Source: Yersinia vastinensis (lineage in GTDB: Bacteria > Pseudomonadota > Gammaproteobacteria > Enterobacterales > Enterobacteriaceae). From it: a DNA stretch of 64,000 nt. The notes under the pieces are model-generated. The model was not told the origin of the DNA, ran no database searches, and was given only the letters and a program-made list of their open reading frames with translations. The stretch spans positions 186,001 to 250,000 of the forward strand of contig NZ_CACVAF010000004.1 of assembly GCF_902726565.1 (NCBI RefSeq), written 5' to 3'. Position 1 is the first letter of the stretch. Every line of letters begins with the position of its first letter. A program made the position numbers and the translations under genes. This document shows, piece by piece, positions 18,957-29,755 of the stretch.

Positions 18957-19173
18957 TTGTGAATCCTGGTTTTTAGAATATTAATGAGTGGCTACTGGCT
19001 ATTAAGCAGCATTATATGAGGCTAATTCATCGAGAATTGACAGATAATAGCCCTAAAATTTTCGGGAGATTTTACGGAGTGAGGGGCAATCATGCAATGA
19101 TTGGTTATGCGATTTAGATAAAAAATTATTCAATCAGTATGAGTAAAAGGATGTTGTAATGAGGGTCAATAAC

Positions 19174-19198
19174 AAAAGGGCAGCTCATGGCTGCCCTT
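19174..19198 (-). terminator. Intrinsic terminator downstream of ydgH
   Basis: On the minus strand AAGGGCAG CCATGAG CTGCCCTT ends in TTTTGTT. It lies 22 bases after the ydgH stop and separates it from ydgI. Confidence 0.8.
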
Positions 19199-19219
19199 AC
19201 GCTGAATATTTAAACAATC

Positions 19220-20173
19220 TTATTTGAACAGATCTGCGCTAACACTCAAGTTACCGCCACTTTTGTTCTGCCATTGGCGAGTCACATGGTAATACTTCGC
19301 ACCTTTCGCCGCGGCACGTTTAGCGACTTCGTGAGAAACGTCCGTCATGCTGTTGTAGTGACCAGTAAAGCTAATAGAATCGAACGGCACCATCTGTGCA
19401 GCCGTGGTGTTATTCAATTCCTGAATTTGAGTACCATCAGGCAGAGTTACAGTGTAACGCTTACCTGTTGATGATTGGGTCTCAAAGAAACGGCCAACAT
19501 CAGCACTTGGTGTGCCGGAAGAAGCAACACCTGGAATTTCTACGTTAGCCGCGGCTGCGCCACCGGCGGCAAGAGCCGCACGACCTGCATCAGAATCAGC
19601 AGGGATAACATCTGGGCTTTGTACTACACGTTTAGCGGCGTCTTCTTTATAGATATAAGCCGTCACAAACTGATTGCCACCTTGGTTTGCATCTACCTGA
19701 CGAACGATGAAGAAAGAGTATGCACCTTTCTCTTTGGCCGCTTTGGAGATAGCTTCACTGATATCAGGCTGGCTACGGAAGAAACCACTGACAGACACGG
19801 TGTCATAAGGTTGCAGGGTGTAGGCTTCAGTCTTAGGTAATTCTTTAACACCATTAAAGACGCGATACTGGGTATCTTTGCTCACTTCCGGTGCATCATT
19901 ATGATAAACATCGGCCGTTACACGCCAGTTGCCGCCATTGTTGTTGCTGTTGATATCTTGGATATAGAAGGAGTCGGCGCCTAATTTGTCAGCACGGCGG
20001 GATACCGCATCAGCTGCTTCATTGATTGCATTAAACCGGCCAGTAATAGTAATGCGATCAAAGGGCTTGATGGCTGCTGCTTGCTCTGGTGCGAGTTCTT
20101 TTGCCGCTTGTGCAGCAGAAAGCGCGGTGAGTGATAGCAATGCCGATGCGATGATCGTGTATTTCAGCTTCAT
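19220..20173 (-). CDS. ydgH: Periplasmic triple-DUF1471 protein YdgH
   Basis: This 317-residue exported protein has signal peptide MKLKYTIIASALLSLTALSA cleaved after AQA. The mature chain holds three similar DUF1471 (YhcN/BhsA-like) modules. Each begins with a phrase like KPFDRITITGRF, LQPYDTVSVSGFF or VPFDSISFTGHY and includes an A-K-GA-F/Y motif. E. coli YdgH has the same architecture and an envelope-stress association. The ATG at 20173 follows AAAGGA; eight more upstream codons are open but lack a ribosome-binding site. It is divergent from pntA, as in E. coli. Confidence 0.93.
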   Translation of the reverse strand: MKLKYTIIASALLSLTALSAAQAAKELAPEQAAAIKPFDRITITGRFNAINEAADAVSRRADKLGADSFYIQDINSNNNGGNWRVTADVYHNDAPEVSKDTQYRVFNGVKELPKTEAYTLQPYDTVSVSGFFRSQPDISEAISKAAKEKGAYSFFIVRQVDANQGGNQFVTAYIYKEDAAKRVVQSPDVIPADSDAGRAALAAGGAAAANVEIPGVASSGTPSADVGRFFETQSSTGKRYTVTLPDGTQIQELNNTTAAQMVPFDSISFTGHYNSMTDVSHEVAKRAAAKGAKYYHVTRQWQNKSGGNLSVSADLFK

Positions 20174-20245
20174 AAAAAATCCTTTCGCCTTGCGCATTAA
20201 CGTTGATACGTGCGGAACAATTGATGTGTAACAGACTAGCAGATG

Positions 20246-20263
20246 ATTATTACATGTAATAAT
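20246..20263. promoter_or_regulatory. Perfect 18-bp palindrome upstream of ydgH
   Basis: ATTATTACATGTAATAAT reads the same on both strands and lies 73 bases before the ydgH ATG, where an operator could sit. The binding protein is unknown. Confidence 0.4.
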
Positions 20264-20599
20264 GGCGAGTGTCTCCGCAATTTATATGACTTAGCATGTG
20301 AATTATGAAGTTTAGCCTAGAGTTACTTTACATTAAGAATGGTAATAAGCTTTACGAATAATAGCTTTAACGTCATAAGTGCGGATTATTTACATTTTGC
20401 TAACCTGAAACCGCGCCGTTACTGAGTTGCGTGATTTTGATAACGCTCATTATTTTGGCGCAAAGTTGCAGGACAAGCCGCTAGTAAATAATATTTTTAT
20501 AGTGAATTATACAGAGTTCTTTCCGCTTGCCAGTTTTAGTGCAAAAACTGCATTTGCAGCACACACAGATATGGATCATCGGTCACATTTTCAGTAGGT

Positions 20600-20650
20600 T
20601 ATAGGGAGCTATAGCGAAGCAGGTTTTGCCCGTGGCTCGGTAGAACCGAG
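20600..20650 (+). other. Two inverted repeats in the pntA leader region
   Basis: TATAG-GGAG-CTATA (20600-20613) and CTCGGT-AGA-ACCGAG (20636-20650) are adjacent short perfect inverted repeats about 85-135 bases before the pntA ATG. If transcribed they would form small hairpins. No T-run follows, so they are not terminators; their role is unknown. Confidence 0.35.
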
Positions 20651-20722
20651 ACTCACCCTAGAATAATTGAAATTGTAGGGTATATAGGCAGGATGACAAT
20701 ACTCATCATCAAAGACAGGTAA

Positions 20723-22261
<1,539 letters not shown>

Positions 22262-22332
22262 GCTTATATAAAACTAGGTTTATATAAAAATGTTGATAAA
22301 AACAATGTCATACAAAAATGAAGGGGTAACTG

Positions 22333-23724
22333 ATGTCTAGTGGTCTCGTTACAGCTGCGTACATAGTTGCTGCGATTTTATTTATTTTCAGTTTGGCTGG
22401 GCTGTCGCGCCACGAAACATCCAAACAAGGTAATACTTTCGGTATCACCGGTATGGCCATCGCACTTATTGCGACCATCCTGGGGCCTGACTCAGGTAAC
22501 GTTGCCTGGATTATCATTGCCATGGTGATTGGTGGGGCAATTGGTATTTATCTGGCGAAGAAAGTCGAAATGACTGAAATGCCAGAATTGGTGGCGATTC
22601 TGCACAGCTTCGTGGGCTTGGCGGCAGTTCTGGTTGGCTTTAACAGCTATCTGGATCATGGCTCTGAAGTCATGGATGCCGTGATGGTGAATATCCACCT
22701 GACAGAGGTGTTCCTCGGTATCTTTATCGGTGCGGTAACATTTACTGGCTCTATTGTTGCCTTCGGTAAATTACGCGGAATTATTTCATCCAAGCCGCTG
22801 ATGTTGCCACAACGCCATAAGTTGAATTTGGTCGCGCTGATTGTTTCATTCCTGCTGATGATTCTGTTCGTCAAAACCGACAGCGTGGCCCTTCAAGTGG
22901 TCGCACTGTTATTGATGACGTTAATTGCGCTGGGCTTCGGCTGGCATCTGGTGGCGTCTATTGGCGGTGCAGACATGCCGGTTGTGGTTTCGATGCTGAA
23001 CTCATACTCTGGTTGGGCTGCAGCCGCCGCTGGTTTTATGTTGAGCAACGACCTGTTGATCGTCACCGGGGCATTAGTCGGTTCTTCCGGTGCCATTCTG
23101 TCGTACATCATGTGTAAAGCGATGAACCGCTCATTTATCAGCGTTATCGCTGGCGGCTTTGGTACTGACGGTTCTTCTACCGGTGATGCTGAAGAGATGG
23201 GTGAATACCGCGAAACTACTGCGGAGGAAGTGGCCGAGCTGTTGAAAAACTCAAGTTCAGTTATTATCACCCCTGGCTATGGTATGGCGGTAGCGCAAGC
23301 ACAGTATCCGGTGGCGGAAATCACTGCAAAATTACAAGCTCGTGGGGTCAAAGTTCGCTTTGGTATTCACCCGGTAGCGGGGCGCTTGCCTGGTCATATG
23401 AACGTGTTATTGGCTGAAGCAAAAGTACCCTACGACGTGGTGCTGGAAATGGACGAAATCAATGATGATTTCCCAAGTACTGATGTCGTGTTGGTGATTG
23501 GTGCCAACGATACTGTCAACCCAGCCGCGCTTGAAGATCCGCGTAGCCCGATTGCAGGGATGCCAGTGTTGGAAGTGTGGAAAGCGCAAAGCGTTATCGC
23601 TTTTAAACGCTCAATGAACACCGGCTATGCTGGCGTGCAGAATCCGTTATTCTTCAAAGACAATACTCAGATGTTGTTTGGCGATGCGAAAGATAGCGTT
23701 GAAGCTATTTTACGCGCGTTGTAA
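22333..23724 (+). CDS. pntB: NAD(P) transhydrogenase subunit beta
   Basis: This 463-residue inner-membrane subunit has about nine membrane segments in the first 260 residues and a C-terminal NADP-binding dIII domain. That domain shows [19 protein letters not shown], the dinucleotide loop, [20 protein letters not shown] and [12 protein letters not shown]. Together with PntA it forms the complete enzyme. AAGGGG lies upstream of the ATG. A strong terminator ends the operon. Confidence 0.97.
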   Translation: MSSGLVTAAYIVAAILFIFSLAGLSRHETSKQGNTFGITGMAIALIATILGPDSGNVAWIIIAMVIGGAIGIYLAKKVEMTEMPELVAILHSFVGLAAVLVGFNSYLDHGSEVMDAVMVNIHLTEVFLGIFIGAVTFTGSIVAFGKLRGIISSKPLMLPQRHKLNLVALIVSFLLMILFVKTDSVALQVVALLLMTLIALGFGWHLVASIGGADMPVVVSMLNSYSGWAAAAAGFMLSNDLLIVTGALVGSSGAILSYIMCKAMNRSFISVIAGGFGTDGSSTGDAEEMGEYRETTAEEVAELLKNSSSVIITPGYGMAVAQAQYPVAEITAKLQARGVKVRFGIHPVAGRLPGHMNVLLAEAKVPYDVVLEMDEINDDFPSTDVVLVIGANDTVNPAALEDPRSPIAGMPVLEVWKAQSVIAFKRSMNTGYAGVQNPLFFKDNTQMLFGDAKDSVEAILRAL

Positions 23725-23744
23725 TCGTTAACGCGATAACTGAA

Positions 23745-23773
23745 AAGGGCCACTGATGTGGCCCTTCTTTTTT
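23745..23773 (+). terminator. Intrinsic terminator of pntAB
   Basis: AAGGGCCAC TGAT GTGGCCCTT followed by CTTTTTT, 20 bases after the pntB stop. The stem also lies 33 bases beyond the convergent uspE gene. Confidence 0.88.
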
Positions 23774-23805
23774 GGAGTAAACATGAACATCAAGTGAAAG
23801 GGCGG

Positions 23806-24762
23806 TTACTCTACATCCTCTTGATCTTCATCACTTTCAATTGGGCATGTGAATCCTTCCGGCTTAATCGCCAACAAATCACATTTTAGATGGTCGATCA
23901 CATGTTCTGTCGTGTTACCAATAAAGGCGGCAGATAATCCAGTGCGGCCCAATGTCCCCAGAACCACCACTCCCGCACGTAAGTGCTCAGCCAGATCGGG
24001 AATAACCTCTTCAGGTAACCCTTTCTCCACATGGGTGAATTTTTCATCAATACCAAACTGCTGACGTAATGCTTTCATGGCCACCAAATGCTGACCACGA
24101 ATAGCATCGTTATAAACGCTCGGGTCAAAATCAGGCAATTCAATGGCGATATTAATCGGAGTTACTGGATAGGCGCTAATCAAGTGAACTTGAGTTTGGT
24201 TAACATGTTCGGCCAACTCTTGGGTTTCTTTCACTAGGCGTAAATTAAGTGGGTCATGTAATGGGTCTTCGCTAGAGAGGTTGACTGCGACCAATGCTGT
24301 CCCGCCCTCCGGCCAAGGTTGGTCTTTAACCATCCAAACCGGGCACGGACATTTACGTAATAGATGCCAATCAGTTGGTGTGAAAATAATAGATTCTAGA
24401 CGATCGTGTTGATGTGCCATTTTCAACAGCAAATCGTGCTTGAACTTCAGCACTTCCTGAATAATAGCTTCGTAGGGTTTGTTGTGCCACACCACTTTTA
24501 TTTCTATAGGGACGCCAGCATCAAGGTAAAACCGACACTGTTCGCCTATCCATGCTGAACGCTGGCTGATAACCCCTTTGCGCATAGCCGTACGCTCATC
24601 AGGAGATAGCAGGGTGGTCATGTCATAGGACAAGTCATAAATAGCTAAAAATGCTTTAATTGTGCCGCCATTGCGCTGCACAAGATAAACTGCACGTCTT
24701 AATGCAGGCTGATCATCCTGATTGGGGTCAATAGCCACCAGAATATTCTGATACTTTGCCAT
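23806..24762 (-). CDS. uspE: Tandem universal stress protein UspE
   Basis: This 318-residue protein is made of two UspA-fold domains. The first begins [21 protein letters not shown]; the second ends with the nucleotide-binding type signature [36 protein letters not shown]. The C-terminus is acidic ([10 protein letters not shown]). E. coli UspE has the same size and gene position next to fnr and acts in stress survival and cell aggregation. AAGGAG precedes the ATG. A long inverted repeat lies between it and fnr. Confidence 0.96.
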   Translation of the reverse strand: MAKYQNILVAIDPNQDDQPALRRAVYLVQRNGGTIKAFLAIYDLSYDMTTLLSPDERTAMRKGVISQRSAWIGEQCRFYLDAGVPIEIKVVWHNKPYEAIIQEVLKFKHDLLLKMAHQHDRLESIIFTPTDWHLLRKCPCPVWMVKDQPWPEGGTALVAVNLSSEDPLHDPLNLRLVKETQELAEHVNQTQVHLISAYPVTPINIAIELPDFDPSVYNDAIRGQHLVAMKALRQQFGIDEKFTHVEKGLPEEVIPDLAEHLRAGVVVLGTLGRTGLSAAFIGNTTEHVIDHLKCDLLAIKPEGFTCPIESDEDQEDVE

Positions 24763-24844
24763 AGAGTCTCCTTACAACCGTGAATTAACAGTATGTTAGT
24801 TAAAGAGTAAACCATGAAAGTCAAAGAGGACAGGGAGAGCGCTA

Positions 24845-24893
24845 ATCAGACCAATAAATAAGAGTTATCCTCTGAAGTATTTACTGGTCTGAT
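24845..24893. repeat. Long inverted repeat between fnr and uspE
   Basis: Arms ATCAGACCAATAAATA and TATTTACTGGTCTGAT pair in 15 of 16 positions across a 17-base middle that itself contains AGAG/CTCT. It begins 8 bases after the fnr stop and ends 83 bases before uspE. There is no T-run, so it may be a 3-prime-end stabilising hairpin, a weak terminator or an operator for uspE. Confidence 0.6.
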
Positions 24894-24900
24894 ATTCGGT

Positions 24901-25653
24901 TTAAAGACTGGGTCTTGGATTACCCGCTAGCTGTGCCAGCGCTTCGGTATTCTCGATAGTGATATACTTGCCTTTCACACTCAGAATATCGCTTTTCTGG
25001 AAACGGCCCAATAGGCGGCTAATGGTTTCTACTGTTAGACCTAAATAATTGCCGATATCGCCGCGCGTCATAGTTAGACGAAACTCGCGTGGGGAGAAAC
25101 CACGCTGTGCAAAGCGGCGGGAAAGATTATAAATAAAGGCAGCCAGACGCTCTTCTGCATTCTTTTTAGAAAGCAGTAAGATCATGTCTTGATCACCTTT
25201 TATCTCGCCACTCATTAATCGCATCATCTGCTGGCGCAGATTTGGCATTTTGCCAGATAAGTCATCCAGTGTGTCAAACGGGATTTCGCACACCATGGAT
25301 GTTTCCAAGGCTTGCGCAAAACTTGGGTGTTGTAAATTACTGATAGCATCAAAGCCGACTAAGTCGCCAGCCAAATGAAAACCGGTAATCTGCTCATCAC
25401 CTTCTTCGGTAATGGTATAACTTTTAATGGTCCCGGAACGGATGGCATACAGGGATTTAAGTTCATCACCTGCTTTAAACAGCGCCTGTCCTTTCTGAAT
25501 AGGTTTTTTCCTTTCAATGATATTGTCGAGCTGGTCCAGCTCATTTTCATTTAAGGTAAACGGAATACAGAGCTGGCTAATACTGCAATCCTGACAGTGA
25601 ATTGCACAACCACCAGACTGGATACGTCGGATTACGCGTTTTTCCGGGATCAT
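24901..25653 (-). CDS. fnr: Fumarate/nitrate reduction regulator FNR
   Basis: This 250-residue oxygen-sensing regulator of the CRP/FNR family has Cys-20, Cys-23 and Cys-29 in the N-terminal [14 protein letters not shown] segment. These, plus the cysteine in SMVCEIPF, are the four ligands of the oxygen-labile 4Fe-4S cluster. A cyclic-nucleotide-type domain, a dimer helix and a C-terminal helix-turn-helix ([21 protein letters not shown]) with E-x2-S-R recognition residues follow. Length equals E. coli FNR. An FNR-like box sits 19 bases upstream of the start, consistent with autoregulation. Confidence 0.98.
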   Translation of the reverse strand: MIPEKRVIRRIQSGGCAIHCQDCSISQLCIPFTLNENELDQLDNIIERKKPIQKGQALFKAGDELKSLYAIRSGTIKSYTITEEGDEQITGFHLAGDLVGFDAISNLQHPSFAQALETSMVCEIPFDTLDDLSGKMPNLRQQMMRLMSGEIKGDQDMILLLSKKNAEERLAAFIYNLSRRFAQRGFSPREFRLTMTRGDIGNYLGLTVETISRLLGRFQKSDILSVKGKYITIENTEALAQLAGNPRPSL

Positions 25654-25671
25654 AGGGTATTCCCATTAATA

Positions 25672-25685
25672 TTGATATGCGTCAA
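25672..25685. promoter_or_regulatory. FNR box in the fnr promoter
   Basis: TTGATATGCGTCAA fits the TTGAT-N4-ATCAA consensus with a single mismatch. Its position just before fnr agrees with the negative autoregulation known in E. coli. Confidence 0.65.
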
Positions 25686-25725
25686 TTTTAACATCTTTTC
25701 TTGCTTCTGATAAGAGTAAGAATAG

Positions 25726-26244
25726 TTAGCGTGCTAAAAGATAACCCTCGTGCATTAATAGCCACCGTTTTCGCTCTACACCACCAGCATAACCCGTCAA
25801 TGCGCCTTGCTGGCCAATCACCCTGTGACAGGGGACAACAATAGAAATTGGGTTTAAGCCATTCGCCATCCCAACCGCTCGCGAAGCAGTTGGACGATGA
25901 ATACGTTTTGCTAACTCGCCATAGGTAATCGTCTGACCGCAAGGGATTTTTCGCAGTTGCTCCCAGACCTGACGCTGAAAATCAGTGCCGGCAGTCTTCA
26001 CTGGCAACGTGTCAATAATACTAAGTTCACCGGCAAAATAGCGTTGCATACTTTCACTTAACCCACCGGGATTACGTTTTTCAACCAACGTAAAGCTATT
26101 TTTGCCGTAATGATTGTGCAGTAATTTCATCAGACGGTCGTAATGATCGGTCCAATCAATAGCGCGTAGCCGGTGCTCCTCATCTGCAATTAGCAACAGT
26201 TCACCTTGCGGGGTTGCCATCCTATCAATCAAAAACGTTTCCAT
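25726..26244 (-). CDS. ogt: O6-methylguanine-DNA methyltransferase Ogt
   Basis: This 172-residue suicide repair enzyme removes O6-alkyl groups from guanine by transferring them to its own cysteine. The active site is Cys-139 in IVVPCHRVIG, and the helix-turn-helix that enters the minor groove is TITYGELAKRIHRPTASRAVG. Length and active-site position equal E. coli Ogt. It follows the conserved uspE-fnr-ogt order, 72 bases upstream of fnr on the same strand. Confidence 0.96.
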   Translation of the reverse strand: METFLIDRMATPQGELLLIADEEHRLRAIDWTDHYDRLMKLLHNHYGKNSFTLVEKRNPGGLSESMQRYFAGELSIIDTLPVKTAGTDFQRQVWEQLRKIPCGQTITYGELAKRIHRPTASRAVGMANGLNPISIVVPCHRVIGQQGALTGYAGGVERKRWLLMHEGYLLAR

Positions 26245-26520
26245 AAGTTTCCGCTACCTTGCTGCCATTGGTTGATGAAAAGAGAGGTTGATGAAAATTT
26301 TAGCGGTAATTATTGCATGAAAGATAGCATCGATAGATCACAATCCCGGTATGAAAGCAAAAAACTGTTCTTATTGCGGCATCAATCGCATAACGCAGAG
26401 CGTTTAGTTATAAGGTTGAGGTGGGCGAAGCGGGTATTAGCCGCTAGGATGAGAGTTTGTTAAACAGACTTCATAGACAGTATTGTTTGTGAAACCCACT
26501 CCTAATCAGGTGCTCAATTC

Positions 26521-27309
26521 ATGTCGAATACGATTTCGTATCCTTTATTACGCGATGGCGATCCTCAGGCTGCCGTCATTGAAAACCCCGAGAGTTGCTC
26601 ACCTTTTATTCTGCTAGCTGACCATGCAGGGCAACGTATCCCAACTCAGCTAGGCGATTTGGGTTTACCCGCAGGAGAGATTGACCGTCATATTGGTTGG
26701 GATATTGGATCATTAGCGACTGCGCAGTTACTCAGTAAGTATCTTGATGCGACATTAATTCACCAACGTTATTCGCGTTTAGTTATTGATTGTAACCGCA
26801 CACCGGGTATTGCCAGTTCTATCCCCGAAATCTCGGAACATACACGAATTGTACGCAATATAGGTGTTACCGTAGAAGAAGCACAAGCCCGTCGAATTGA
26901 AGTCTTCCAGCCATATCATGATTTGATTACACAGACACTTGATAGACGCCGTGATAGCGGTCAGCCCAGTGTTATTATCTCCATGCACAGTTTTACACCA
27001 TCATTTAAAAACAGTGACCGCCCTTGGCAAATTGGCACTTTATTTAACCGCAATCCAGATTTTGCTTTGCAATTAGTTGCATTGTTACAACAAGATAGTT
27101 CATTGCATGTCGGTATTAATGAACCTTATGCGATGACGGATGCCACCGATTTTACGTTGCCATTCCACGCCGAACAGCGGCAATTGCCCTATGTGGGGAT
27201 TGAAATTCGCCAAGATCTTATTACTGAGCACGATGGTCAGAAAGCGTGGGCTCGCCGTCTAGCACAATTGTTACCGCAAGTTTTAGCGAATATTGGGTAC
27301 TCAAAATAA
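26521..27309 (+). CDS. N-formylglutamate amidohydrolase family protein
   Basis: This 262-residue cytoplasmic protein belongs to the FGase family (PF05013), which includes HutG-type N-formylglutamate deformylases. Visible features are FILLADHAGQRIP, DIGSLATAQLLS, RYSRLVIDCNRTP and VIISMHSFTPSF, which supply the conserved acidic and histidine residues. No histidine-utilisation genes are nearby, so the substrate is open; other N-acyl amino acids are possible. AGGTGC lies upstream of the ATG. It appears to be a single-gene unit. Confidence 0.82.
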   Translation: MSNTISYPLLRDGDPQAAVIENPESCSPFILLADHAGQRIPTQLGDLGLPAGEIDRHIGWDIGSLATAQLLSKYLDATLIHQRYSRLVIDCNRTPGIASSIPEISEHTRIVRNIGVTVEEAQARRIEVFQPYHDLITQTLDRRRDSGQPSVIISMHSFTPSFKNSDRPWQIGTLFNRNPDFALQLVALLQQDSSLHVGINEPYAMTDATDFTLPFHAEQRQLPYVGIEIRQDLITEHDGQKAWARRLAQLLPQVLANIGYSK

Positions 27310-27456
27310 GTGGCTGGCTCATTTATTTCCCCGGAAATATCTGTTTTGTGCTAATCATCAAGCTGGATTTATGACGGGTAACCATTAATTCGTTATTATC
27401 GATCTTAATCGTCATGTTTAGTTTATAACACTCATAATAGTAAGGTTGATAATCAC

Positions 27457-27975
27457 GTGGAATCCAAACCTGCGCGTATCCTGATTAGTGCCTGTCTCAT
27501 GGGGAAACCCGTCCGTTATAATGGCAGAGCTTTGTCTGTCCATGATGAAATTATCCAGCGTTGGCAGGATGAAGGGCGGCTAGTGTTGGCTTGTCCTGAA
27601 TTAGCAGCAGGAATGCCTGTACCACGTCCCCCGGCTGAAATTCAACAGGGCAATGGTGAAGCTGTGTTGCAAGGCCAGGCGCGGGTGATTGAACAGTGGG
27701 GCAATGATGTCAGCCGGGAGTTTCTACAAGGCGCTTATCAAGCATTAGACGTTGCACAAAAACACCACTGTCTCTTGGCCGTGTTGACTGAAGGTAGTCC
27801 ATCGTGTGGCAGTAGTCGCATTTATGATGGCCATTTTAGTGGAACGCAACGCACTGGTCCGGGGGTAACCACTGCATTATTACGCCGCCACGGAATCATG
27901 GTTTTCAGCCATCTTCAACTTGAACAGGCTGATGATTTTTTGCGAAGCCGTTCACAAATCAAGGTCGAAAATTAA
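27457..27975 (+). CDS. DUF523 (TudS-like) iron-sulfur desulfidase family protein
   Basis: This 172-residue protein belongs to DUF523, a family that includes the 2-thiouracil desulfidase TudS. Three conserved cysteines are present: Cys-13 in ISACLMG, one in VLACPELAAG and one in EGSPSCGSSRIYDG. In TudS such cysteines bind a 4Fe-4S cluster that carries sulfur away from the substrate. The start is a GTG; AAGG lies about 11 bases upstream. No thiouracil-related gene is nearby, so its physiological substrate is unknown; a thiolated-nucleobase or tRNA-salvage role is inference. Confidence 0.82.
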   Translation: MESKPARILISACLMGKPVRYNGRALSVHDEIIQRWQDEGRLVLACPELAAGMPVPRPPAEIQQGNGEAVLQGQARVIEQWGNDVSREFLQGAYQALDVAQKHHCLLAVLTEGSPSCGSSRIYDGHFSGTQRTGPGVTTALLRRHGIMVFSHLQLEQADDFLRSRSQIKVEN

Positions 27976-27998
27976 TCAAATGTCATAAAATCACGCTA

Positions 27999-28018
27999 TA
28001 CTGTATAAATGAACAGTA
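27999..28018. promoter_or_regulatory. LexA (SOS) box upstream of sbmC
   Basis: TACTGTATAAATGAACAGTA has the LexA pattern TACTG-TATA-N6-CAGTA with the CTG-N10-CAG core intact. It lies 63 bases before the sbmC start; E. coli sbmC is a LexA target. Confidence 0.85.
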
Positions 28019-28080
28019 TCTGTAACATCGTATCTATAGTCACTTAATTTTTATTGAAACCATTAAGTCGAGGTCGCGAT

Positions 28081-28554
28081 ATGACATTCAAGATAGTTGA
28101 AAAACAACCGCAGCAGATCGTCAGCATCCGGGTCGTAGGCCCGTATCATGAGACTATTCCCCGGGGCTTTGAGCAACTTTCATCACTTTATACGCAGCAC
28201 CAAATTCCAGGTAAAGATTGGCTAGCACTTTACTGGGATAACCCAGATACCAACCCTCCGGCTCAATTGCGAGCTGATGTCTCATTGTCCGTCGCTGATG
28301 ATTATGTCTTGCCCGCACAACTCAGTGGTCAACTACAATTACAAGTGATCCCCGGTGGTTTATATGCCGTGTATCACACTCGAGTAATAGATGATGATTA
28401 CGCTAAAGCATGGGGTGAATTATATAACCAGCATCTGCCCCAAAGTGGGTATCGGTCAGTTGAAGGTGCGTGTTATGAGGTTTACCTCAATGACGGCATG
28501 ACTGATGGCTATTTTGATATTGATATTTATCAGTCAGTCGAGAAAGTACAATAA
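28081..28554 (+). CDS. sbmC: DNA gyrase inhibitor SbmC (GyrI)
   Basis: This 157-residue protein has the GyrI-like ligand-binding fold (SHS2 repeat) also seen in effector domains of AraC-type regulators. It protects cells against gyrase poisons such as microcin B17 by restraining gyrase. The start MTFKIVEKQPQQIVSIRVVG is the family N-terminus; the ATG at 28081 is chosen over an upstream in-frame non-ATG codon because CGAGG precedes it. The LexA box upstream predicts SOS induction, as in E. coli. Confidence 0.92.
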   Translation: MTFKIVEKQPQQIVSIRVVGPYHETIPRGFEQLSSLYTQHQIPGKDWLALYWDNPDTNPPAQLRADVSLSVADDYVLPAQLSGQLQLQVIPGGLYAVYHTRVIDDDYAKAWGELYNQHLPQSGYRSVEGACYEVYLNDGMTDGYFDIDIYQSVEKVQ

Positions 28555-28556
28555 TA

Positions 28557-28595
28557 CATCACGGCAGTCAGGTTAATCCGTTCGGCTGCCATGAT
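28557..28595. terminator. Possible convergent terminator hairpin after sbmC
   Basis: ATCACGGCAG and CTGCCATGAT form a stem with one mismatch across a wide loop between sbmC and the convergent LysR gene. There is only a weak T-run, so this is tentative. Confidence 0.4.
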
Positions 28596-28634
28596 TTAAA
28601 CCACAATCAATTTGTATATGACAGATCGAGGCAT

Positions 28635-29591
28635 TCATATCTCGGTCACAAGAAACAATTGCTTTAACCAGTCACTGAAAATACGTACTCGTGGTGAAAG
28701 TTGGCGGCTATGAGGATATAGAAAAGAGACTGGCATGGGAGGTGGAGCATATTCTGGCAATATCTCAACCAACGTACCAGCCATTAAGTCTGGCTCAAGG
28801 TGATAGCGCGGTACTTGGATAATCCCAAGCCCTAGCCGGGCAGCAGCCACGAAACTTTCTGCGCCACTGACTGATAGCACTGTCGGTAACTTTACTTGAT
28901 GAACTTCAGGTGTTGCGTGAGTTATCGAGAGCTGAAGCGAATGATCTTTTTCGGCGACAGGCAGCATTATAGCGCCAGTTACAAACTCTAACGGCATCAA
29001 ACTGCCTGTTGCGCTGGAGCGAAAACCAACCATCTGATGCCCGGCAAGTTCATTCAGCGTATTGGGTGTGCCATGCTGTTGCAAATAACGTGGTGCAGCA
29101 CAGGTGACTTGCGGCAATAGGGCCACTCGGCGGGCAACCATATCGCTGTCTTGTAAGTTGCCGACACGTAACACCCCGTCAATACCTTCGCGAATTAAAT
29201 CAACCAGTCGGTCACCTTCACTGATAAATAATTCAATATCCGGATATCGAGCAATAAAATCAGGTAATTGTGGCAGAACAAAATGGCGCGCCAGAGTCCC
29301 TTGTACATCTATTCTCAGCAAACCTCGAGGCTTCGCATTGGCAAAGGCCATTTCAGCATCTTCAATATCAGCAATAATTCGCAGGCAGCGCTGATAGTAA
29401 GCTTCCCCATCCAGTGTTGGGCTGACATGTCGGGTTGTTCGTTGCAATAGGCGGACATTTAAGCGTTTTTCAAGTTGTTTTACTGCGTCTGTCACTGTAG
29501 ATCGTGGCAAATTTAAATCTTGGGCTGTTTGGGTAAAACTGCGCTGCTCTACTATTCTGATAAACACGCGTATTGCCTCTATTCTGTCCAC
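28635..29591 (-). CDS. LysR-family regulator divergent from a short-chain dehydrogenase
   Basis: This 318-residue regulator has an N-terminal winged helix (residues 1-60, FTQTAQDLNLPRSTVTDAVKQLEKRL) and a periplasmic-binding-like effector domain. The DRIEAIRVFIRIVEQRSF start places it in the large YafC/PgrR-like subgroup that usually controls a divergent oxidoreductase gene. That is exactly the arrangement here. Three copies of a TATTCGGATA-type half-site lie between them. Inducer unknown. Confidence 0.88.
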   Translation of the reverse strand: MDRIEAIRVFIRIVEQRSFTQTAQDLNLPRSTVTDAVKQLEKRLNVRLLQRTTRHVSPTLDGEAYYQRCLRIIADIEDAEMAFANAKPRGLLRIDVQGTLARHFVLPQLPDFIARYPDIELFISEGDRLVDLIREGIDGVLRVGNLQDSDMVARRVALLPQVTCAAPRYLQQHGTPNTLNELAGHQMVGFRSSATGSLMPLEFVTGAIMLPVAEKDHSLQLSITHATPEVHQVKLPTVLSVSGAESFVAAARLGLGIIQVPRYHLEPDLMAGTLVEILPEYAPPPMPVSFLYPHSRQLSPRVRIFSDWLKQLFLVTEI

Positions 29592-29605
29592 TTTATTGTT
29601 CGCTT

Positions 29606-29647
29606 TATTCGGATAGTGTTATCGAATAATAGTGGATTATCCGAATA
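29606..29647. promoter_or_regulatory. Triple half-site operator between LysR and dehydrogenase genes
   Basis: TATTCGGATA (29606-29615) and TATCCGAATA (29638-29647) are exact inverted copies, and TTATCGAATA (29619-29628) is a near copy between them. This is a typical LysR recognition/activation-site layout placed directly before the regulator start. Confidence 0.65.
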
Positions 29648-29755
29648 GACAAAAGTGGCATTCTTTGTTGACTCATGTCATTGGCAATAACTCTCTTTCA
29701 GGCGCACTGCCAACGAACGTGGATGAACAATTAAACTCACTTTTAGGGGAAGATT

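Noticed and set aside
26266-26300. Tandem GGTTGATGAAAA copies upstream of the N-formylglutamate amidohydrolase-like gene
   Set aside because: Only two short copies, about 220 bases from the nearest start; no symmetry or known motif, so chance is likely.
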